Of a DNA stretch of 64,000 nucleotides, positions 17,674 through 26,666 are shown piece by piece (position 1 is the stretch's first letter; every line of letters begins with the position of its first letter). The notes under the pieces were generated by a model. It was not told the DNA's origin. It was given only the letters and a program-made list of their open reading frames with translations, and did not search any database. Source of the stretch: Actinomycetota bacterium (GTDB lineage Bacteria > Actinomycetota > Actinomycetes > Actinomycetales > Dermatophilaceae). Made by a program: the position numbers and the translations under genes. Location: NCBI GenBank assembly GCA_020161815.1, contig JAIUOP010000013.1, positions 1 through 64,000 of the forward strand. The letters are read 5' to 3'.

Positions 17674-18923
17674 TCGCCCCCTCGGCCGGAGACCTGTATG
17701 CCGCGGACCTCGCCTCCGTAGCCACCGCGCAACACCTGAGGTTCTTCCCCGCGGCTCCCGTCTCCGGCCGGGGCGCCCTCCTGACAGAGGTCGATGGCCG
17801 TGAACTCGTTGACCTCTCTGGGTCGTGGGGGGCCGCGGGGGTGGGGTATGCCCACCCGAACGTCGTGGAAGCAGTCTCCGACGCGGTAGGCCGGATGGCG
17901 GGCGCCTCCTTGCTCTCCAGCACCAATCCCGAGGCGCTCGCGCTTGCCGAAGACTTGCGAGCCTTGGTGCCAGAGATCGAGGACAGTCGCGTGTACCTGG
18001 GCCACGCCGGCTCTGATGCGAATGCCGCCGCTCTTCGCTCGGTGCGCGCGGCAAGTGATCGGCCGCGCCTCATTTCCTTCGAGGGGTCCTACCACGGCGG
18101 CCTCGGCCCCGCACAGCACGTCTCGGGTATCTATGTTTCGAGTGGGATCGCCGGCGCGGACGGTCTGACGCTGGTTCCATACCTCGACCTCGACCGAGTC
18201 GCCGAAGAACTCGCACACAACGACGTCGCCGCAGTTCTGGTCGAGCCCATTCTCAGTGACGGCGGGGTCGTCATCCCTGAGCACGGTGCGCTGCGCCAGC
18301 TGTCCGACCTCTGCCACGCCCACAGCACCCTGCTCGTTGTTGACGAGGTCAAAGTTGGGCTTGGGCGCACCGGGTTTCTGCACGCTTTCCGTGCTGACGG
18401 CGCTGTGCCGGACATCGTGACCTTCGGCAAGGGACTGGGAGGGGGACTCCCCCTTTCGGCCGCGATTGGCCCCGCACAGGTCATGAACGCGGCGACAAGC
18501 TCGTCACTTCTCACCACAGCCGGGAATCCCGTGTGCGCTGCCGCCGGACGCGCGGTGCTGCGCACCCTTGCGGAAGAAAGCCTTCCCGATCGAGCCTCAG
18601 TCCTTGGGCACTGGCTGACCGGTCGGCTCGGCACCCTTCGGAAGGGACGACCCGAGGTGCTCGCGGTTCGTTCCTTGGGCCTGGTCGGCGGCATCGAACT
18701 CATCGATGCCAAGACCACGGCGAAGGTTGCCTACCGTGCCTGGGAATTGGGCGCTGTCGTGTATTACGTCGGACCAGGCTCAAACGTCCTGGAACTGACA
18801 CCTCCGCTCGTGATTTCCGAGGATGAGCTCGCGCGAGGACTGGACATCATCGACACGGCAATCGCCGATGTCGCCGACGGGGCGGTCGACGATGCCGTCG
18901 TTGCCCCCTACCAAGGGTGGTAG
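17670..18923 (+). CDS. Class III PLP-dependent aminotransferase
   Basis: Omega-type aminotransferase of 417 residues. It has the class III hallmarks: substrate/PLP loop GHAGSDANAAALRSVRAAS, SYHGG, the aspartate motif LLVVDEVKVGLGRTG and the PLP lysine in FGKGLGGGLPLSA. It should move an amino group from an amine or omega-amino acid to a keto acid or pyruvate, giving an aldehyde or keto acid. Relatives include glutamate-1-semialdehyde mutase and diaminobutyrate or beta-amino acid transaminases. GTG start overlaps the permease stop by four bases. The glutamine-synthetase-like gene begins seven bases after its stop. Confidence 0.88.
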   Translation: MIAPSAGDLYAADLASVATAQHLRFFPAAPVSGRGALLTEVDGRELVDLSGSWGAAGVGYAHPNVVEAVSDAVGRMAGASLLSSTNPEALALAEDLRALVPEIEDSRVYLGHAGSDANAAALRSVRAASDRPRLISFEGSYHGGLGPAQHVSGIYVSSGIAGADGLTLVPYLDLDRVAEELAHNDVAAVLVEPILSDGGVVIPEHGALRQLSDLCHAHSTLLVVDEVKVGLGRTGFLHAFRADGAVPDIVTFGKGLGGGLPLSAAIGPAQVMNAATSSSLLTTAGNPVCAAAGRAVLRTLAEESLPDRASVLGHWLTGRLGTLRKGRPEVLAVRSLGLVGGIELIDAKTTAKVAYRAWELGAVVYYVGPGSNVLELTPPLVISEDELARGLDIIDTAIADVADGAVDDAVVAPYQGW

Positions 18924-18930
18924 GAACGCC

Positions 18931-20223
18931 ATGACCGATTCGACCGTCTTCATCGCGACGAACGATGTCGCGGGCCTCACACGGGGTCGGGCTGTCCCAG
19001 ACAGCGAGCACGACAGCGTCCTGCGCAAGGGCGTCGGCTGGGTTCCCGCCGACCTCGCCCTCACCTGCTTCGGGCCCATCTCGGACAACCCGTTCGGCTC
19101 GACCGGCGACCTACGGTTGATGCCCGACACCACCACGCGTATCCAGATCCCCGCGGGACACGGTCGGCCGGGCGTACACGTTTACCTCGCCGATCAGACC
19201 TTGCCCGATGGCACACCCTGGGAATGCGACCCGCGGACCTTCGCGAAGAACGCACTCGACGACCTCCTTGCCCAGCACGGTTTAGACGTCACGGCCTCCT
19301 TTGAGCATGAGTTCATGATCGACGGGCTCGCGCCGACGGCACCGTTCTCGTTCCAGCGATTCCGCGAGATCGAGCCTTTCGGCTCTGAGCTCGTCGAACT
19401 CCTCAACCGCGTCGGGCTTCAGCCCGAAACCTGGTTGCCCGAGTACGGCGACAACCAGTTCGAGATCACCATGGCACCCAGTCCTGGGCTGGTCGCAGCC
19501 GACCGGGCAGTGCTGCTCAAGGATCTCGTCCGAGATCTGGCGATCCGCCATGGGCGCCGGGCCACCTTCGCCCCCCTCATGGATCCGGACGGCAGCGGTA
19601 ATGGCGTGCACATCCATGTGTCGTTGCGTGACGCCGAGACTGGGGAACCAGTCCTCTACGACGCCTCCCGCCCGGGATCTCTATCAGAACTTGGCCAACG
19701 CTTCGCAGGCGGCATCCTGCGCCACGCGAGGGCACTGACTGCGATAACGGCCCCAAGTCCCATCTCCTTCCTGCGACTCACGCCGCACCGCTGGAGCGCC
19801 GGCGGGATCTTCCTTGCCGAACGCAACCGCGAGGCGCTGTTGCGCATCTGCCCGACAACCACGGTGGGCGGTGGCCATCCCGCGCAACAGCTCAACCTCG
19901 AGTACCGCGCAGCCGACGCCACTGCCAATCCGTACCTCGCCCTGGGGTCGCTCATCCGGGCAGGCATCGAGGGTCTCAACTCCACCGACGAGTTTCCGGT
20001 GGTTTGGCCGGAGACCGTCACGGAGGCCGAGCTCGAAGGTGTGCCGCCATTGCCCGCCGACCTCGACGCCGCACTCGAGTCCCTCGAGCAGGACGCGGTC
20101 GTCGCCCGGTGGTTCGCTCCGGATCTCCTCGAGACGCATCTGGCCGTCAAGCGCGCCGAACAAGCTGCAGTAGCTCATCTCGACCCGGCCGGGCGGTGCC
20201 GGAGGATCGCTGATGTCTACTGA
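18931..20223 (+). CDS. Glutamine-synthetase-like ligase, FluG/nodulin-GS type
   Basis: GS-fold ATP-dependent ligase of 430 residues. The catalytic core is present: SFEHEFMI (metal-binding glutamates), NQFEITMAPS, DPDGSGNGVHIHVSL and a C-terminal NLEYRAADATANPYLALGSL. The stretch RLTPHRWSAGG..AERNREALLR replaces the PGYEAPV of true GlnA. It resembles the GS half of FluG/NodGS and of gamma-glutamylamine synthetases such as PuuA and the Streptomyces GlnA paralogues. Glutamate plus an amine other than ammonia is therefore the likely reaction. ATG at 18931 is the start; the end overlaps the amidohydrolase start by eleven bases. No adenylylation-type tyrosine loop was recognised. Confidence 0.85.
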   Translation: MTDSTVFIATNDVAGLTRGRAVPDSEHDSVLRKGVGWVPADLALTCFGPISDNPFGSTGDLRLMPDTTTRIQIPAGHGRPGVHVYLADQTLPDGTPWECDPRTFAKNALDDLLAQHGLDVTASFEHEFMIDGLAPTAPFSFQRFREIEPFGSELVELLNRVGLQPETWLPEYGDNQFEITMAPSPGLVAADRAVLLKDLVRDLAIRHGRRATFAPLMDPDGSGNGVHIHVSLRDAETGEPVLYDASRPGSLSELGQRFAGGILRHARALTAITAPSPISFLRLTPHRWSAGGIFLAERNREALLRICPTTTVGGGHPAQQLNLEYRAADATANPYLALGSLIRAGIEGLNSTDEFPVVWPETVTEAELEGVPPLPADLDAALESLEQDAVVARWFAPDLLETHLAVKRAEQAAVAHLDPAGRCRRIADVY

Positions 20224-21406
20224 CCGTCCACGCATCCCCGGACTCGGCCAGTCTCCCGACGAGGGGGTCAGCGCAACCATCACGGACGCGTTGGCTGGTA
20301 TCGCTCTCGTCGATCATCATGTCCACGGCCCTCTCCGAACCGCAATCACGCGAGACGAGTTCGAGGTGCTCATCACCGAGTCCAATGAGCCCGCGCCTGC
20401 GGCGACGGTGCACTCCGACTCCCAAGTGGGCTTCGCCATTAGGGCACTGTGCGCTCCATTACTTGGCATCCCAGCCCACGCGCCGATGGACGACTACTGG
20501 GACGGGCGCAGTCGGCATACCCCCAACGAACTCACCCGCATCCTGATGGGGGCAACGCACACAGGACATTGGCTACTTGAAACGGGATACAAGGGCGACG
20601 CCATCCTCGACCCGACCGCGCTTACCGCTCAAGGGGTGGGCCGCGTCAGCGAAGTCGTGCGCCTGGAGTCGGTCCTCGAGTCCGTGGCAAAGGGCGCGAA
20701 TGCGAGCGATCTCGCGTCACGATTCACATCCGAACTCGCCAGCCGCACGCGGGAGGCTGTGGGCCTGAAAAGCATCGTCGCCTACCGCTACGGCTTCGAC
20801 TTCGACCCGGCGCGGCCTACCGAGGCCGAGGTCACGGCGGCGGCGGGCGCGTGGCTGCGATCCATCACTGCGGGTGGCGAGGTCAAGGTCACCGATCCGA
20901 CCCTCTTGCGAATGCTCCTCTGGGCAGGGGTCGACACCGGGCTACCTCTACAACTCCACACAGGGTACGGCGACTCGGACGTCGAGTTGCACCGCTGCGA
21001 CCCGCTGCTCCTAACGCGCTGGCTCCGACTGATTCAAGGCTCTGGAACGAATGTGCTTCTGCTGCATTGCTATCCGTACCACAGGAATGCCGGATACCTC
21101 GCGCAGGTCTTCCCTCACGTCTACTTCGACGTAGGGTTGGCCATCAACTACACGGGCGCAGCCTCGGACCTGATCGTTCGCGAGAGCCTCGAGCTGGCGC
21201 CGTTCTCCAAGGTGCTCTACAGCTCAGATGCCTGGGGACCGCCGGAGTTGCACTATCTCGGAGCAACCCTCTGGAGGCGTGGGATGGCGCGGGCACTGAC
21301 CAGCTTCGTGAATGATGGGCTGTGGTCAGTCGATGACGCCATCCGCGTCGCGACGATGACCGGGCGGGACAACGCGCTGCGCGTGTATCGAATCGAGGGA
21401 GCCTGA
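20213..21406 (+). CDS. Amidohydrolase, FluG N-terminal-like
   Basis: TIM-barrel amidohydrolase_2 protein of 397 residues. Metal ligands are visible as DHHVHGP near the N-terminus, LHTGYGDSD, LLHCYPYHR and the late aspartate in YSSDAWGPPELH. This is the same barrel type that is fused in front of the GS domain in fungal FluG and plant nodulin-GS proteins. Here it is a separate gene overlapping the GS-like gene by eleven bases, so the two products probably act on one substrate, for instance cleaving or preparing a gamma-glutamyl conjugate. ATG at 20213 lies inside the GS gene end; no other start fits. Confidence 0.85.
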   Translation: MSTDRPRIPGLGQSPDEGVSATITDALAGIALVDHHVHGPLRTAITRDEFEVLITESNEPAPAATVHSDSQVGFAIRALCAPLLGIPAHAPMDDYWDGRSRHTPNELTRILMGATHTGHWLLETGYKGDAILDPTALTAQGVGRVSEVVRLESVLESVAKGANASDLASRFTSELASRTREAVGLKSIVAYRYGFDFDPARPTEAEVTAAAGAWLRSITAGGEVKVTDPTLLRMLLWAGVDTGLPLQLHTGYGDSDVELHRCDPLLLTRWLRLIQGSGTNVLLLHCYPYHRNAGYLAQVFPHVYFDVGLAINYTGAASDLIVRESLELAPFSKVLYSSDAWGPPELHYLGATLWRRGMARALTSFVNDGLWSVDDAIRVATMTGRDNALRVYRIEGA

Positions 21407-21408
21407 AC

Positions 21409-22572
21409 ATGGCGCTCGATACAGCCGCTCTATGGAATGCGCTCCACACCGAGATGGCGGCGGCGCGGGAACTTCGCCACCGGCTCCACGCGCTGCCCGA
21501 CCTCTCCGGCGACGAAGCCGCGACCCGAGACATCGTCCTGGCAGCCCTGCCGCACGGCTCATCCGTGACCAAAGCCGCCGAGACGGGTGCCATCGTGCGG
21601 ATCGGCCGCGATGGCGCAGCCGTCGGGGTGCGTGGAGAGCTCGACGCACTGCCTGTCACGGAGCGGACTGGCGCGTCCTTCGCATCAACGCGCCCAGGCG
21701 TCATGCATGCGTGCGGCCACGATGTCCACCTCGCCGCGCTGGTCGCCGTGGCGCGGGCGGTCCGCGCCACCCCCGGCGCCACTCCGCTCCTCGCGGTGCT
21801 CCAGCCACGGGAAGAGACCTACCCATCCGGTGCGCAGGACATCGTCGAGAGTGAGCTGCTGGTCCGCGAGAACTGCGCCGCAATGATCGGGGCCCATCTC
21901 CAACCCTCGCTGGACGTCGGTGTCGTCGCGTGTGTGCCTGGCGGGGTCAATGCGTCCTCCGACGAGTTCATCATCGAGGTGCATGGCCAGTCAGGCCACG
22001 CGGCGTACCCCCACATGACGCGGGATCCGGTGTTGGCGATGGCCGCCATCGTGGTCGCTTTGCAGAGCATTGTGAGTCGGGCGGTTGACCCCATGTCGCC
22101 CGCGGTGGTGGGGGTATCCGCCCTTGAAGCGGGCACGAGTGCGAACGTCGTGCCCGGCACGGCTCGAGCCCGGGGGACGATTCGCGCATTGGCCACGGCA
22201 ACGCGGGAGTTGCTGCACTCCCGCGTCGTTGATGTCGCACAGAGTGTCGCGGCGGCGCACGCGTGCACTGCAGAGGTGACGTTCGTCCACGGCGAGCCGG
22301 TCTTGGAGAACGACCCCGCACTCGTCGAGGCAACGACCCAACAATTGGCCAAGCAAAACCTCGCCGTCTCAGCGACCTTGCGGTCCGTCGGCTCCGACGA
22401 CTTCTCGTTCTATGGCGAGGTGGTCCCGTCGATCATGCTCTTTGTGGGCACTGAGCCAACCGTGCCCCTGCACGCCGACACCTTCCTCCCGCCGGACGAA
22501 TCCGTGGACCTGGTGGCGCGCGCACTCATGTGCGGCTACCTCGCGGCCGCCGACATGGTGCGGTCAACCTAA
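21409..22572 (+). CDS. M20 family amidohydrolase (aminoacylase/hippurate hydrolase-like)
   Basis: Dimetal peptidase-fold amidohydrolase of 387 residues. It has ACGHDVHLAAL (first zinc ligands), LQPREETYPSGAQ, GAHLQPSLDVG, a lid-domain GHAAYPHMTRDPVLAMA and GSDDFSFYGEVVPS near the end, which place it with the hippurate hydrolase / IAA-amino acid hydrolase branch. It should hydrolyse an N-acyl amino acid or a related amide. The gene starts two bases after the amidohydrolase stop and ends the operon before a strong hairpin. Together with the ligase it suggests a route that first conjugates and later cleaves an amide. Confidence 0.87.
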   Translation: MALDTAALWNALHTEMAAARELRHRLHALPDLSGDEAATRDIVLAALPHGSSVTKAAETGAIVRIGRDGAAVGVRGELDALPVTERTGASFASTRPGVMHACGHDVHLAALVAVARAVRATPGATPLLAVLQPREETYPSGAQDIVESELLVRENCAAMIGAHLQPSLDVGVVACVPGGVNASSDEFIIEVHGQSGHAAYPHMTRDPVLAMAAIVVALQSIVSRAVDPMSPAVVGVSALEAGTSANVVPGTARARGTIRALATATRELLHSRVVDVAQSVAAAHACTAEVTFVHGEPVLENDPALVEATTQQLAKQNLAVSATLRSVGSDDFSFYGEVVPSIMLFVGTEPTVPLHADTFLPPDESVDLVARALMCGYLAAADMVRST

Positions 22573-22643
22573 GGTCTCGTGGGGCAGCCAGGCTCACCGG
22601 CCCTGGCTGCCATGGCGAAGGACGATGCCGAAATGCGATACGG

Positions 22644-22679
22644 CGAAGGGCCTGGAGCGACTCAGCTCCAGGCCCTTCG
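22644..22679. terminator. Strong bidirectional terminator
   Basis: Perfect 15-bp arms (CGAAGGGCCTGGAGC against GCTCCAGGCCCTTCG) with a six-base loop, placed between the convergent M20 amidohydrolase and nrdJ stops. Confidence 0.85.
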
Positions 22680-22712
22680 TCTATCCAACCGGCTGACCGG
22701 TCACAAGCGTCA

Positions 22713-25679
22713 TCAGCTGCAGCCGGAGGTGCTGCCACAGCCTTCGCAGACGTAGCAGGAGCCGGCGGGGCGCATCTTCGTGCCGCAGGTCATGCACATC
22801 GGGGCGTCCGCGGCCTTCTTGTCGCCGAACATGGCGAGCAGGTCGGCCGAGGAGTGGATCTCCGCGGAGACCTCACGAGCAGAGGCCGCACCGGCGCCGG
22901 AGTGGACGGCGGTCGCGTCGAGCTTCTCGCCGGCAGCCTTGTGGGGGGCTTCCTGCTTGGGCTCGGCGGACTTCTTCGGGGCCTGGGCACCGATGCCGGT
23001 GGCGTAGGACTCGATCTCCTCCTCGACGGCGTCGGCGTCGTTCTCGTCGACGCTCGACATGTCGTAGGACCCGGTCTCGAGCTGGTGGGCACGCTCGTCG
23101 GCGGTGTGGATGCCGTAGAACGAGCGGGTCTCGAAGTCGAGGTGGTCCAGCGCCAGGCGACGGAAGACGTAGTCCATGAGCGACTGGGCCATCCGCACGT
23201 CCGGGTCGTCGGTCATGCCGGCCGGCTCGAAGCGCATGTTGGTGAACTTCTCGACGAAGGTCTCCAGCGGCACGCCGTACTGCAGCGCGACCGAGGTGAC
23301 GATCGAGAAGGCGTCCATGACACCGGCGAGCGTGGAGCCCTGCTTGCCGAACTTGAGGAAGACCTCACCGAGGCGACCATCGTCGTAGGAGCCCGCCGTG
23401 AGGTAGCCCTCGGCTCCGCCGACCTGGAAGGAGGTGGTCTGCGAGGTGCGACGCTTCGGCAGCCGCTCGCGGGTCGGCCGGTAGACGACCTTCTCGACGA
23501 TCTGCTTCTCCGCCTCGGCCACTGCCGCGCCGGCCTTGTCTGCCGCCGCGTCCTTGGCGGTCGAGCCACCATCGGAGAGCGGCTGGCCGACCTTGCAGTT
23601 GTCGCGGTAGACCGCGAGCGCCTTCAGGCCGAGCTTCCAGCCCTGGATGTAGACGTCCTCGATCTCCTCGACCGTGGCGGTCTCGGGCAGGTTGACCGTC
23701 TTGGAGATGGCGCCGGAGAGGAACGGCTGGGTCGCCGCCATCATCCGCACGTGGCCCATCGGGGAGATGGCGCGCGCACCCATCGCGGTGTCGAAGACCT
23801 CGTAGTGCTCGGGCTTCAGGCCGGGGGCGTCGATGACGTGGCCCTTGTCCGCGATGTACTCGACGATCGCCTCGATGGTCTCCTGCGTGTAGCCGAGCTT
23901 CTTCAGCGCACGCGGGATGGTGAGGTTGACGATCTGCATCGAGCCGCCACCGACGAGCTTCTTGAACTTCACCAGCGAGAAGTCCGGCTCGATGCCCGTG
24001 GTGTCGCAGTCCATCATGAAGCCGATGGTCCCGGTCGGGGCGAGCACCGACGCCTGGGCGTTGCGGTAGCCGTTCTTCTCCCCGAGCTTGACGACCTCGT
24101 CCCACGCCTTGGTGGCGGCGCGGTGGATGTCCTTGTCCATGACGCCGAGCGTGCGCACCGCGTCGTTGGCGGCGGCGTGCTTGCGCATGACCCGCTTGTG
24201 GGCGTCAGCGTTGCGGGCGTACCCGGCATACGCACCGACGACCCCGGCGAGCTCCGCGGACCGCTTGTAGGCGGCGCCGGTGAGCAGCGAGGTGATCGCC
24301 GCGGCGAGCGCCCGACCACCGTCGGAGTCGTAGCCATGACCGGTCGCCATGAGGAGCGCGCCGAGGTTGGCGTAGCCGATGCCGAGCTGGCGGTAGTCGA
24401 CCGTGGTCTTGCCGATCGACTCGGTCGGGAAGTCGGCGAAGCAGATCGAGATGTCCATCGCCGTGATGACGAGCTCGACGACGGCCTGGAAGGTCGCGGC
24501 GTCGAAGGTGTCGTCCTCGCGGAGGAACTTCAGCAGGTTGAGCGAGGCGAGGTTGCACGAGGAGTTGTCGAGCGACATGTACTCCGAGCACGGGTTGGAC
24601 GCGGTGATCCGGCCGGTCTCGGGGTTGGTGTGCCAGTCGTTGATCGTGTCGTCGTACTGGATGCCGGGGTCGGCGCACTCCCACGCGGCCTCGGCGATCT
24701 TGCGCATGAGCTCGCGGGCGTCGACGGTCTCGATGACCTCGCCGGTCTGGCGGGCGCGCAGGCCGAACTCCTTGCCCTCCTCGACGGCGCGCATGAACTC
24801 GTCGTTGACGCGCACCGAGTTGTTGGCGTTCTGGTATTGCACGGACACGATGTCCTTGCCGCCGAGGTCCATGTCGAAGCCGGCGTCACGCAGCGCGCGG
24901 ATCTTGTCCTCCTCGCGCGCCTTGGTCTCGACGAACTCGACGATGTCGGGGTGGTCGACGTCCAGGACGACCATCTTGGCCGCACGGCGGGTCGCGCCAC
25001 CGGACTTGATCGTGCCCGCGGAGGCGTCGGCGCCGCGCATGAAGGACACTGGGCCCGAGGCGGTGCCGCCGCTGCTCAGCAGCTCCTTGGAGGCACGGAT
25101 GCGGGAGAGGTTCAGACCGGCGCCGGAGCCGCCCTGGAAGATCTTCCCCTCCTCCCTGTACCAGTTGAGGATCGAGTCCATCGAGTCGTCGACGGAGAGG
25201 ATGAAGCAGGCGCTGACCTGCTGCGGGCTCTTGGTGCCGACGTTGAACCACACGGGCGAGTTGAAGCTGAAGACCTGGTGGAGCAGGGCATAGGTCAGCT
25301 CGTGCTCGAAGAGGGTCGCGTCCTCGTCGGAGCCGAAGTAGCCGTGGTCCTTGCCGGCCTTGACGTAGGTGAGCACGACGCGGTCGATGAGCTGGCGCAG
25401 GCTCGACTCACGCTCCGGCGTGCCGACGGCGCCGCGGAAGTACTTGGTCGTGACGATCGTGGAGGCGTTGACGCTCCAGAACTCGGGGAACTCCACCCCG
25501 CGCTGGTCGAAGATCGTCTCCCCCGTCTTCCAGTTCTGCTGGACGACGTCGCGCTTCTCCCACGTCACCTCGTCGTACGGGTGGACACCGGGGGTGGTGA
25601 AGATGCGAGAGACGCTCACACCCTTGCCCTTGGCGCCGTTCTTGCGGGCCCCCGATCGTGCGCCGACGGTCTCCGTCAT
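22713..25679 (-). CDS. nrdJ: Adenosylcobalamin-dependent class II ribonucleotide reductase
   Basis: Reduces ribonucleotides to deoxyribonucleotides with a radical made from adenosylcobalamin, so it works with or without oxygen. The 988-residue protein has the standard features: an N-terminal region with VHPYDEVTWEKRD; the catalytic barrel with NPCSEYMSLDNSSCNL, FNSPVWFNVG and LAPTGTIGFMMDCDTTGIEPD; and a C-terminal zinc/redox tail MCMTCGTKMRPAGSCYVCEGCG rich in CxxC pairs. ATG at 25679. It is the second gene of the nrdR-nrdJ operon, 130 bases after nrdR, as in Streptomyces. No cobalamin riboswitch elements are visible before it. Confidence 0.96.
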   Translation of the reverse strand: MTETVGARSGARKNGAKGKGVSVSRIFTTPGVHPYDEVTWEKRDVVQQNWKTGETIFDQRGVEFPEFWSVNASTIVTTKYFRGAVGTPERESSLRQLIDRVVLTYVKAGKDHGYFGSDEDATLFEHELTYALLHQVFSFNSPVWFNVGTKSPQQVSACFILSVDDSMDSILNWYREEGKIFQGGSGAGLNLSRIRASKELLSSGGTASGPVSFMRGADASAGTIKSGGATRRAAKMVVLDVDHPDIVEFVETKAREEDKIRALRDAGFDMDLGGKDIVSVQYQNANNSVRVNDEFMRAVEEGKEFGLRARQTGEVIETVDARELMRKIAEAAWECADPGIQYDDTINDWHTNPETGRITASNPCSEYMSLDNSSCNLASLNLLKFLREDDTFDAATFQAVVELVITAMDISICFADFPTESIGKTTVDYRQLGIGYANLGALLMATGHGYDSDGGRALAAAITSLLTGAAYKRSAELAGVVGAYAGYARNADAHKRVMRKHAAANDAVRTLGVMDKDIHRAATKAWDEVVKLGEKNGYRNAQASVLAPTGTIGFMMDCDTTGIEPDFSLVKFKKLVGGGSMQIVNLTIPRALKKLGYTQETIEAIVEYIADKGHVIDAPGLKPEHYEVFDTAMGARAISPMGHVRMMAATQPFLSGAISKTVNLPETATVEEIEDVYIQGWKLGLKALAVYRDNCKVGQPLSDGGSTAKDAAADKAGAAVAEAEKQIVEKVVYRPTRERLPKRRTSQTTSFQVGGAEGYLTAGSYDDGRLGEVFLKFGKQGSTLAGVMDAFSIVTSVALQYGVPLETFVEKFTNMRFEPAGMTDDPDVRMAQSLMDYVFRRLALDHLDFETRSFYGIHTADERAHQLETGSYDMSSVDENDADAVEEEIESYATGIGAQAPKKSAEPKQEAPHKAAGEKLDATAVHSGAGAASAREVSAEIHSSADLLAMFGDKKAADAPMCMTCGTKMRPAGSCYVCEGCGSTSGCS

Positions 25680-25757
25680 GTCCTGCTCCCTCTCGTTGGT
25701 GCTTCGTTGTCCAAGTCAATCGGCGACCCCTGACAGTGGGGTCGGGTCGTGCGTGAT

Positions 25758-25805
25758 GGCGTATGCCGTGTGCTCCCCTGGGGAGGTGAGCCCGCGGCAT
25801 ACGCC
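25758..25805 (-). repeat. Nested inverted repeat between nrdR and nrdJ
   Basis: Outer arms GGCGTATGCCG (25758-25768) and CGGCATACGCC (25795-25805) are perfect 11-bp complements. A second palindrome CTCCCCTGGGGAG lies inside. The nrdR-nrdJ transcript would fold into a long hairpin here, which could pause, attenuate or protect nrdJ mRNA. Both outer arms contain the over-represented GGCATAC word. Confidence 0.6.
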
Positions 25806-25809
25806 GTGG

Positions 25810-26289
25810 TCAGGTGCGGGGTGTGGGCTCCTCCGCCGTCGCGGGCCGCTCGGCCCGCAGCAGCGTGATGGCGGCCTCGAAGTCCTCGAGCGAGTCGAAG
25901 GCCTGATAGACGCTGGCGAACCGGAGGTAGGCGACCTCGTCGAGCTCGCGCAACGGCTCGAGCACGGCCAGGCCGACCTCGTGGGCGTCGACCTCGGCGC
26001 TGCCCTGGGCCCGGATGGCCTCCTCGACCCGCTGGGCGAGCAGGGCCAGGTCGTCCTCGGTGACCGGCCGGCCCTGGCAGGCCTTGCGCACGCCGACGAG
26101 GACCTTGGCGCGGCTGAACGGCTCGGTCGCGCCGGAGCGCTTGACCACCGACAGGGCCGCGGTCTCCACGGTCGTGAAGCGCTTGCCGCACTCCGGGCAC
26201 TGGCGGCGGCGGCGAATGCTCGCGCCGTCGTCGGTCGCGCGGCTGTCCATGACCCGGGAGTCGGTGTGGCGGCAGAACGGGCAGTGCAT
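25810..26289 (-). CDS. nrdR: Transcriptional repressor NrdR
   Basis: ATP/dATP-sensing repressor of ribonucleotide reductase genes, 159 residues. An N-terminal zinc ribbon has Cys3, Cys6, Cys31 and Cys34 (CPFC and CPEC) followed by GKRFTTVE. The ATP-cone domain (about 46-136) carries [23 protein letters not shown] at 26289 is the conserved MHCPFC start; the frame extends upstream without family resemblance. It is transcribed with nrdJ. Tandem NrdR boxes lie 110-160 bases upstream, so autoregulation is expected. Confidence 0.95.
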   Translation of the reverse strand: MHCPFCRHTDSRVMDSRATDDGASIRRRRQCPECGKRFTTVETAALSVVKRSGATEPFSRAKVLVGVRKACQGRPVTEDDLALLAQRVEEAIRAQGSAEVDAHEVGLAVLEPLRELDEVAYLRFASVYQAFDSLEDFEAAITLLRAERPATAEEPTPRT

Positions 26290-26399
26290 GGTGTTCGCTC
26301 GCCTCCTCGCGCTCGTGTGGGTGCCCGCCTGTGGACGGGTGCGTGGACTTCCTGTGCTCTCCGGTGTCAACAACCTGTGCAGAACGATGATTTCGTGTG

Positions 26400-26446
26400 C
26401 ACAACATGTAGATGAACTACATCGGTGTAACCACTAGATGTAGTGG
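26400..26446 (-). promoter_or_regulatory. Tandem NrdR boxes upstream of nrdR-nrdJ
   Basis: Box 1 CCACTAGATGTAGTGG (26431-26446) is palindromic around GATG and fits the NrdR consensus acaCwAtATawwGtgt. Box 2 CACAACATGTAGAT (26400-26413) matches box 1 at about 10 of 14 positions. Their centres are 32 bases apart, the three-helix-turn spacing typical of NrdR box pairs. Confidence 0.7.
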
Positions 26447-26579
26447 CAATCTTGCGCCAATGTGACCCGGGACGCAAGCCCGACGGGGGACGGATTTCGC
26501 GGCGTCGCGTTTGCGCAGGTCAGGGGCGGTTTCGGCGGCGACACGTCTCGGCGTGGCGGCCTCGTTCGGCGTGTCGCAA

Positions 26580-26629
26580 CACCACTTGTGGTGCCCATGT
26601 GACTGCTGAGGCACCACAAGTTGTGGTGC
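26580..26629 (+). promoter_or_regulatory. Two palindromic operators before the acetyltransferase
   Basis: CACCAC-TT-GTGGTG (26580-26593) and GCACCACAA-G-TTGTGGTGC (26611-26629) share the half-site CACCAC/GTGGTG. Their centres are about 33.5 bases apart, on the same helix face, 38-87 bases before the acetyltransferase ATG. They look like paired operators for a dimeric regulator that I cannot name. Confidence 0.55.
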
Positions 26630-26666
26630 GGTGACACCTGACCCCCGCCCTGCAAGGGTGGGTGCC

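Noticed and set aside
22530..25733. A 1067-codon open frame on the plus strand opposite nrdJ
   Set aside because: Typical antisense shadow of a GC-rich gene; low-complexity Arg/Gly/Val/Asp-rich product with no domains, while nrdJ is unmistakable.
25680..25809. A cobalamin riboswitch before nrdJ
   Set aside because: No B12-box or conserved core is visible, the spacer is too short, and the gene is in an operon with nrdR.
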